Shown here piece after piece: positions 22,969-28,253 of a stretch of DNA of 28,253 nucleotides. The notes under the pieces are model-generated. The model was not told where the DNA came from and searched no databases. It worked only from the letters and a program-made list of their open reading frames with translations. The DNA lies in assembly GCA_038093515.1 (NCBI GenBank), contig JBBPSI010000287.1:1-28253 (forward strand). Direction: 5' to 3'. The position numbers and the translations under genes are program-made. The DNA comes from Butyriboletus loyo. Taxonomy: Eukaryota > Basidiomycota > Agaricomycetes > Boletales > Boletaceae. Every line of letters starts with the position of its first letter. The stretch's first letter is position 1.

Positions 22969-23108
22969 ACATAGTTGACAGTTTCCCATATAATTTAGCC
23001 GCGAGTGTAGCCGAGTGTAGCCGAGTGCTACAGACTCTGTAGCACTCGGCTACACTTGGCTAGTTTTGTAGATTGACATAGTTGACAATTTCCCATATAA
23101 TTTAGCCG
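22969..23108. repeat. 26-bp-arm hairpin bracketed by 33-bp direct repeats
   Basis: Two 33-bp direct repeats (22969-23001 and 23076-23108) differ at one base. Between them lies an inverted repeat with 26-bp arms (23008-23033 and 23037-23062), 25 of 26 paired, and a 3-nt loop. The left arm itself holds a tandem TAGCCGAGTG. The region is in the intergenic space upstream of the DUF6534 gene. It may be a small non-autonomous element or a duplicated regulatory block. Confidence 0.75.
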
Positions 23109-23569
23109 AGCCCCACTCCAGCACACAGTCTTTGACGGCACATGAATTAGCCGATCGGCTCCAGCGCAACGTGCACACGAGACTTACTATGAAAATTTGG
23201 AGTTTGTAGTCTGTTGTTACCTTTCGCAGGATTTTCGGAAACAGCTGAAAAAGGTCCGAACATCAATATGGTCCGAGCGACATCGGGTCACACTGGACCT
23301 TGGACACCGCTCGGGTGTGGTTCAAACACCGTTCGGATAATATTTTGTAAGTCGTATATAAACCAGGACTTCATCTTGGTTATTTCCAACTCCCCCTTCC
23401 CTCCCTTTCCCTCTGAAGTGGTGAACTTAGCTCAAAGTCTTATTAGGATGATTGTAACTGTAGTGAAAAGTGGATTATAGGCATTGGAGAGAGTACACAT
23501 TTGATCCCAGTGATGTAGACTATCAGCAGAGCAAACTATAATGAATTAGTTGGAAGCATTCACAATTGA

Positions 23570-24619
23570 GGTGCTGTTACAAGACAATGGTTGTTATCAA
23601 GTCACATGGGGTTCTGCAACTGTTGCAGCTACACACAATAACTGGTGAGGTGTAAAGAGGATAGTTCAAGCCTTAATCTCTCAACTGTTGCCAGCAAATA
23701 AGACAAGTGGTTAAAGCTAGGGAATTCTAGCCCAAACCATGAGCCTTTATATATTATAAGGGAATGCACACAGAACAAGCAGTGCATGAGACTAATTACT
23801 ATACATGTATATACAAGAAGAAGTCAGGGTTGACGGAGATTAAATAGAAGTTGACGGCAATCAACAAGAAGAGAAGTAAACAGAGATTAAATACATGAGA
23901 CATGATGTCATAGAGTCTGGGCCAATCTGGACCATGACATCATATGCTTAGTCAGCCTATGGTTACATGTATAATCCCATGATCACATGCACTGAGTCAC
24001 GTGACCTTTGAAAGAGAAATATGATGAAGTCCAAACACAAAGTTGTTGTGCAAGCAATGCACAGTCGAATGCTAGTGTGAATACCATTGCCACAAGCGGT
24101 CCACTACAGTTGCAGGTATACACAAGTACCTGGCAAGTATGAACTAGGAGTCTCAACTTAATCCTCAACTGTTGCCAGCGAATAGACAAGTGGTTAAAAC
24201 TAGGGAATCCTAGTCTAACCACAAGCCTTTATATATTATACAGAGATGCGCACAGACCATGCTGTGCATGAGATGAACTACTATACATGGCTAGACTACA
24301 GGGTCAACGGGGATCAGAAAGAAGAGAAGCGCAACAGTGATTAACCACACGAGGCACGGCAATCAAAAGGAAGAGAAGTAAACGGAGATTAAATACATGT
24401 GTCGTGACATCATAGAGTCTAGGTCTGTTCTAGGCCATGACATCATATGCTTAGTCAGCAGGAGATCACATGTAAGTTCCCACGATCATGTGCACTATGT
24501 CATGTGACCTTTGAAAGTGAAGTTTGATCAAAACGACTAAGTCCAAAGTTTAAATTGTGCGAATGAATGTTATAATTATAACAAAAGTCTGTTATGAGAG
24601 ATACAATTATAACAGGTGC
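23570..24619 (-). mobile_element. Solo LTR (copy B), split by a nested LTR, with target-site duplication
   Basis: Copy B is 495 bp once the insert is removed: 23575-24043 plus 24589-24614. It is the inverse-orientation relative of copy A and ends ATACAATTATAACA. The 5-mer GGTGC occurs at 23570-23574 and again at 24615-24619, so both outer ends are intact. Copy C sits 26 bp from one end. Confidence 0.9.
24039..24588 (-). mobile_element. Solo LTR (copy C) nested inside copy B, with target-site duplication
   Basis: A 540-bp LTR at 24044-24583 (TGTTGTGCAA ... ATTATAACA on the plus strand). It is flanked by AAAGT at 24039-24043 and 24584-24588. Copy A carries a single AAAGT followed by CTGTTAT at the matching place, which proves that C inserted into B. 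C is closer in sequence to copy D than to A or B, so it belongs to a younger or separate subfamily. Confidence 0.9.
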
Positions 24620-25135
24620 TAGACAACAATAACATAGAATAAATGACATGAAGGGGTTAGATGTAGGCAATGAGTGGCACAGATTTCCAAAACTGAGTGC
24701 AGTGAAGGTATAGTGCATCTAGAGAAATTGTAATCAATTATTAAAGTTGCTACTTCCATCTACCCTATTCTCACCCAGCATTGAAGGTCCAGGTGGAGGA
24801 GAGCAAGGAGAGGGGACCAGTGAGTTGCTTTGACTTCCAAAACACATGTGAATGGTAGAATGGGGTCTAGGGAAGATGCAGTGGGTAGTATATACTTATT
24901 GTGAATGGTGACACTTTGTTCCCAAGCACAATGGTGCTCTGGCAGTGGCCCACACAATGTCCCCATGGCATGGGGCACTAACACAATAGCTCATGTGGAT
25001 AAGGAAACCAGTGCAGTCAGCATGGCAGGGCCAACTTGTTATAACAACTCATTGGGAACAGCAGTGGGTAGAGAAAGCAAAATTGATATAGGGCTGATAG
25101 TTCAGAAGTGCTTGACATCAGTGTTGGAGGCAAGA
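24562..25135. repeat. CpG-free, transposon-like stretch
   Basis: Not one CG occurs from 24562 to 25135 (574 bp), although the composition is otherwise mixed and rich in TG and CA. This is the expected end state of long-term cytosine methylation and deamination. It covers the end of the nested LTRs and about 500 bp of adjoining sequence in which I recognise no protein. An ORF from 24905 to 25216 exists but looks non-genic. Confidence 0.7.
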
Positions 25136-25210
25136 CGAGAATGGGAACCACAGGGGGGTAGAGAAAGTAAAATCAATAAAGGGCTGATAGTTCAGAAGCG
25201 CTTGACATCA
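25067..25210. repeat. Imperfect 54-bp direct repeat, two copies 90 bp apart
   Basis: Copies at 25067-25120 and 25157-25210 share GGTAGAGAAAG at their start and TTGACATCA at their end and differ by a few, mostly transition, changes. The 90-bp offset is a multiple of three. The surroundings are CpG-poor, so this is probably part of a decayed element. Confidence 0.75.
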
Positions 25211-25255
25211 ATGTAAGATGAGAGGGGGGCCGAGTCCGGGTGGGCAGTACTCACA

Positions 25256-25474
25256 TACAGTGGCTCAAAAAACTGTCTGCATGTTTGCATATTTTACATT
25301 AAATATCACTCAACGCAATAACCCCTGATCCTAACCCTAGGTGGTGGGTGTATGAAATATGGTACCTACCCCTGGCCTTCTATTGGCTCAGGAATCAGGT
25401 AATATGGATATGGTTTGATGGAATGTCAGCTATTCTAAAATAACATGTCATGCGGACAGTTTTTTGACTTTAAG
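25256..25474. mobile_element. Mariner-like MITE (short non-autonomous DNA transposon), one end degraded
   Basis: The left end is TA followed by CAGTGGCTCAAAAAACTG (25256-25275). The right end reads inverted as GTCAAAAAACTGTCCGCATG (25468-25449). The inner 18 of 19 TIR bases match; the outer nine of the right end have drifted. The TA target and the CAGTG tip fit Tc1/mariner TIRs. At about 217 bp there is no room for a transposase. Confidence 0.7.
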
Positions 25475-25613
25475 TTTTGATCACATATATTAGACCCTAG
25501 ATGCTGTAATATCATTACATACATCCATAAAGGGTCCTATTATGTCACCTTTATGTAACTGAGTGTCAGCCAACATATATAAACCCCATCCTCCTGTTAC
25601 ACTGATAGCGCAC

Positions 25614-26024
25614 AATAACTAGCAGCGAGCACTTGACTAGGGGCTCGAGCCTAATGAGGAAAGTGGCCGACTCGCGTAGACGACACTATCGGGCTTCTGC
25701 TGAGCAAGTGTCTTCGAGATGTCGAGTGGTGGCGACCAGTCAAGATTGAGTAGAAACTTATCGGCTCAATCGGCAGATGGGGTATACTGCTAGATTACTA
25801 TGCACTTGGTGTTATGCTGGAGTGCGAAACAACTAGCAGCGAGCGCTTGAATAGGGGCTCGAGCCTAATCGGGAAGATGGCCGACTCGCGTAGACGACGC
25901 TATCGGGCTTCTGCAGAGCAAGTGTCGGCGAGATGTCGTATGGTGGCGACCAGACGAGATCGAGCTGAAGCTTATCGGCTCTATCGGCAGATGGGGTATA
26001 AGCTAGATTGCTAGGCACTTGGTA
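25614..26024 (+). repeat. Tandem pair of roughly 205-bp repeats (214-bp period)
   Basis: Both units contain AACTAGCAGCGAGC-like starts, GGGGCTCGAGCCTAAT, GCCGACTCGCGTAGACGAC, CGGCAGATGGGGTATA and end in GCACTTGGT. The second unit has an open frame of 66 codons (25814-26014; RRRRYRASAEQVSARC and so on). The first has the same frame with one TGA and other stops. The units stay CpG-rich, in contrast to the sequence at their left. No known protein or element was recognised. Confidence 0.8.
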
Positions 26025-26437
26025 GATGCGTAGAATTAGCTAAAGAGTCTGTACTTCTCTAAGTACTCGTATATATACTACTGGGTATCGTGCACAGACC
26101 GAGCTGTGCGTGGCAGCAAAGGGCAAAGGGCTATGAGTCTGTCCGAGTCATAGCGGCGAATGGAGAAGCGGCAAAGTGCCGGTAACGAGGGAGCGAAGCT
26201 CCAGGTAAGGTGGCGACATCGTCAGCGAATGAGAAGTGCTGAACATGAAGTGACGATGTCCATGAGGCCGGCCCCACAGGGCGAAGGGTGCGCGAACGGC
26301 GGAGCCCTTGGATACGGGTCTCGACGCGAAGGTAAAGACACGTCGTAATCTAATCACGTGCTAGTCACGTGATGCAAGAAATGTCATTGGTCAAATAAAG
26401 AGGGACGCGACAGCTCAACTGAAGGTCCGGCCCGACG
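26016..26437. repeat. Direct repeat R1 (422 bp), first of two copies
   Basis: R1 is colinear with R2 (26626-27047) at a constant offset of 610 bp, with no net insertion or deletion. It starts CACTTGGTAGATGCGTAG and ends GGTCCGGCCCGACG. It holds a TATATATACT string and the dyad GCACAG-ACCGAG-CTGTGC at 26092-26109. Its minus strand has a 69-codon ORF (26148-26357) that is conserved in R2. The ends lack TG/CA, so I do not call it an LTR. The 188 bp between the copies are G-rich (including a run of eight G) and unique here. Confidence 0.82.
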
Positions 26438-26625
26438 GGGCGACGAGACAGGGGCTATCTCAGTGTAGCGTCACTGAGACTTGCAGGAACGACCGGGGAA
26501 GTGGATAACGTCCACTAGGCGACTGGGGAGCGGGCGATGGGCGGCATCGCAAGACGGGGGGGGCGGCGGGGACGCGTGAGCATGGGAAAACGAGTGGCGG
26601 GGTACGCTTAGGGGTAAAACTGTAA

Positions 26626-27047
26626 CACTTGGTAGATGCGTAGAATTAGCTAGGGAACTCGTACTATCCTAAGTGCGAGTATATATACTAATACATAAGG
26701 TGCACAGACCGAGCTGTGCGTGGCAGCGAGGGTAGGGGGTTATGAGTCGACGCGAGTCATAACGGCAAATGGGGAAGTGGCAAAGTGCCGGTAACGAGGG
26801 AGCAAAGCTCCAAGCAAGATGGCGACATCGTCAGCGAATGAGAAGAGCAGAAGATGAAGTGACGATGTCCACGAGGTGCGGCCCACAGGGCAAAGGGGAC
26901 ACGAACGGCGGAGCCCTTGGATACGGGTCTTGATGCGAAGGTACTGACACATCGTAATCTAATCATGTGCTAGTCACGTGATGAACCAAATGTCATTGGA
27001 TAAAGAAACAGAGGATGCGACAGTTCAGCTGAGGGTCCAGCCCAACG
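26626..27047. repeat. Direct repeat R2 (422 bp), cut by an LTR insertion at its right end
   Basis: R2 repeats R1 with many substitutions, a large share of them C/T or G/A at CpG sites. The dyad recurs at 26702-26719 and the minus-strand ORF at 26757-26966. At 27048 the copy stops abruptly where the LTR of the chromovirus begins. The last 5 bp of R2 (CAACG, 27043-27047) are the candidate target duplication. Confidence 0.82.
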
Positions 27048-27542
27048 TGTTACGATAGCAACGCACGGTCGAATGCCAGTACGAATACAATGTCACACAG
27101 GGTCCACCACAGTTGCTGCGCTACACAAAGCACAGGCAAGATATGATCAAGGAGTCTTAGCTTAATCCTCAACTGTTGCCAGCGAATAGACAAGTGGTTA
27201 AAACTAGGGAATCCTAGTCTAACCACGAGCCTTTATATATTGTACAGAAGTGCGCACAGACCATGCTGTGCGTGAGATGAACTACTATACATGGATAGAC
27301 TAAAGAAGAGAAGCGCAACGGTGATTAACCACACGAGGCGCGGGGATCATAAAGAAGAGAAGTAAACGGAGATTAAATACATGTGTCGTGACGTCATAGA
27401 GTCTAGGCCTGGTCTAGGCCATGACATCATATGCTTAGTCAGCAAGAGATCACATGTAAGTTCCCACGGTCACGTGACCTTTGAAAGTGAAAACGACTAA
27501 GTCCAAAGTGAAAGTGTACGAATAAATGTTATGATTATAACA
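27048..27542 (-). mobile_element. 3' LTR (copy D) of a Ty3/Gypsy chromovirus
   Basis: A 495-bp LTR. On the minus strand it begins TGTTATAATC at 27542, right after the polypurine tract, and ends TATCGTAACA at 27048. It is closely similar to copy C. The dyad GCACAG-ACCATG-CTGTGC is at 27254-27271, next to a TATATATT box. Because it is joined to pol, it fixes the family identity of solo copies A-C. Confidence 0.92.
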
Positions 27543-27553
27543 CTTCCCCCCCC
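27543..27553 (-). other. Polypurine tract (plus-strand primer of reverse transcription)
   Basis: On the minus strand the pol stop codon TAG (27556-27554) is followed at once by GGGGGGGGAAG, and the LTR starts at the next base. There is therefore no 3' non-coding spacer between pol and the LTR. Confidence 0.85.
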
Positions 27554-28252
27554 CTAGGACTCGTATTCCAGACGAGTTCCTGAATAAGAGGTTCCGTGTT
27601 CCGGACCAAATTCCTTAAATAAGGAAGAGAATTCCAATAGAGATAGGCCTCGAAGAGGACGAGGGGCGGATGGGTGGGCCTGGTGGTAATCACGAATGAC
27701 GTCTTGTGAATTACCCAGATTTGATACTGGCTCCCATGTTCGGTCCGTTTCGTCGTATCCCCTCCAATGCACTAGATACTCTAATTGCTTTCGTTTCATC
27801 CGGGAAGTGACAATGTAATCCACTTCAAATTCCACGTAACCTTCGTCCGTGACGTTGACTGGGTCAGGACGTAAAACCGGTTGCCCTGGCAGGGTTTCCC
27901 GATAAGGTTTAACACGTGAAATGTTAACCACCGGATGTATACGCATGCTGCTCGGCAGCTGCAATTCCACAGCATTGGGTTTGAGTGATTTGATCTTGTA
28001 TGGACCAATCCAACGCTGTGTGAGTTTTCGTGCAGTATACGGTAACTTCAAGTTTTCCATAGACAACCACACTCTATCTCCAATTTTGTAATCGGGCGCA
28101 TCCGATCGTCTATTATCGGCCTGCGATACCATGCGCTTTCTAGCTTCTTCTAACACTTCTTTGACTTCGGCATGTGATTTCCCAGCAGCACGTGTGAAAT
28201 CTCCGGCTAGCGTGTTGGAAGATTTTTCGAAACCGACTCGTGGATAATAGTT
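27554..28252 (-). CDS. Ty3/Gypsy chromovirus polyprotein, C-terminal part (integrase tail and chromodomain)
   Basis: The frame is open from the right window edge to TAG at 27554, giving about 232 residues of a pol polyprotein. Order: NYYPRVGFEKS and a helical stretch (KSHAEVKEVLEEARKRM); the integrase C-terminal module with YKIGDRVWLS, the GPY/F-type motif RWIGPYKIKSL and RIHPVVNISRVKPY; then a chromodomain from YVEFEVDYIV through LEYLVHWRGY to RTWEPVSNL. In this family the chromodomain steers integration to marked chromatin. No stop or frameshift was seen, so the visible part is intact and the element may be young. Protease, reverse transcriptase, RNase H, the integrase core and the other LTR must lie beyond 28253. 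The left end of the polyprotein is cut by the window. Confidence 0.93.
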   Translation of the reverse strand, partial: NYYPRVGFEKSSNTLAGDFTRAAGKSHAEVKEVLEEARKRMVSQADNRRSDAPDYKIGDRVWLSMENLKLPYTARKLTQRWIGPYKIKSLKPNAVELQLPSSMRIHPVVNISRVKPYRETLPGQPVLRPDPVNVTDEGYVEFEVDYIVTSRMKRKQLEYLVHWRGYDETDRTWEPVSNLGNSQDVIRDYHQAHPSAPRPLRGLSLLEFSSLFKEFGPEHGTSYSGTRLEYES

Positions 28253-28253
28253 A

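Noticed and set aside
24562..25135. RIP (repeat-induced point mutation) as the cause of CpG loss
   Set aside because: RIP is typical of Ascomycota and favours CpA contexts with strong AT enrichment. Here the loss is of CpG itself, as expected from methylation and deamination.
25256..25474. Intact mariner transposon
   Set aside because: Only about 217 bp between the TIRs, no transposase, and the outer nine bases of one TIR are degraded.
26016..27047. R1 and R2 as a pair of LTRs of one element
   Set aside because: The ends are not TG/CA, no primer-binding site or polypurine tract flanks them, and only 188 bp lie between the copies.
1..28253. tRNA, rRNA or CRISPR-like arrays
   Set aside because: No tRNA arm pattern, rRNA core motif or regularly spaced short repeats were found on either strand by eye.

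Overview
The window looks like genomic DNA of a mushroom-forming basidiomycete (Agaricomycetes). Genes are split by many GT-AG introns of about 48-70 nt, one gene has a DUF6534 membrane domain that I know only from these fungi, and there is a stand-alone adenylation-thiolation-thioesterase enzyme of the atromentin/quinone synthetase type. That enzyme makes Boletales a reasonable guess, but the order is inference.

Layout, left to right: (1) 27-2054 (+), the 3' two thirds of ELP2, the WD40 subunit of Elongator. (2) 2207-3714, transposon debris: a solo Gypsy-type LTR with a clean 5-bp target duplication, a CpG-poor relic, and the decayed 3' end of a Ty1/Copia element. (3) 3866-6908 (-), the quinone synthetase-like gene in 4 exons (959 aa), with no aminotransferase or dehydrogenase partner in the window. 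(4) 8462-17386 (-), a very large Zn2Cys6 transcription factor gene that I could thread through 24 exons in phase (1619 aa). (5) 17387-21035, 3.6 kb in which I recognise no gene. (6) 21036-22643 (-), a 13-exon DUF6534 seven-helix membrane protein. (7) 22860-28253, a transposon- and repeat-dominated block: a hairpin flanked by direct repeats, a solo LTR carrying a second solo LTR nested in it, a 574-bp stretch with no CpG, a mariner-like MITE, two sets of direct repeats, and the 3' end of a Ty3/Gypsy chromovirus (integrase tail, chromodomain, polypurine tract, LTR) running off the right edge.

The most unusual signal is inside the transcription factor gene. Its zinc cluster is cut by two giant introns (752 and 657 nt) that flank a 34-nt exon. 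The 657-nt intron contains no AG dinucleotide at all before its 3' splice site, and the 752-nt intron is AG-free for its last 516 nt. A perfect TACTAAC branch-point box sits only about 30 nt from the 5' splice site of the 657-nt intron. Together this looks like 3' splice-site choice by scanning from a branch point more than 600 nt upstream, with selection against every intervening AG. I know of no described AG-exclusion zone of this length in a fungal gene, but I could not search.
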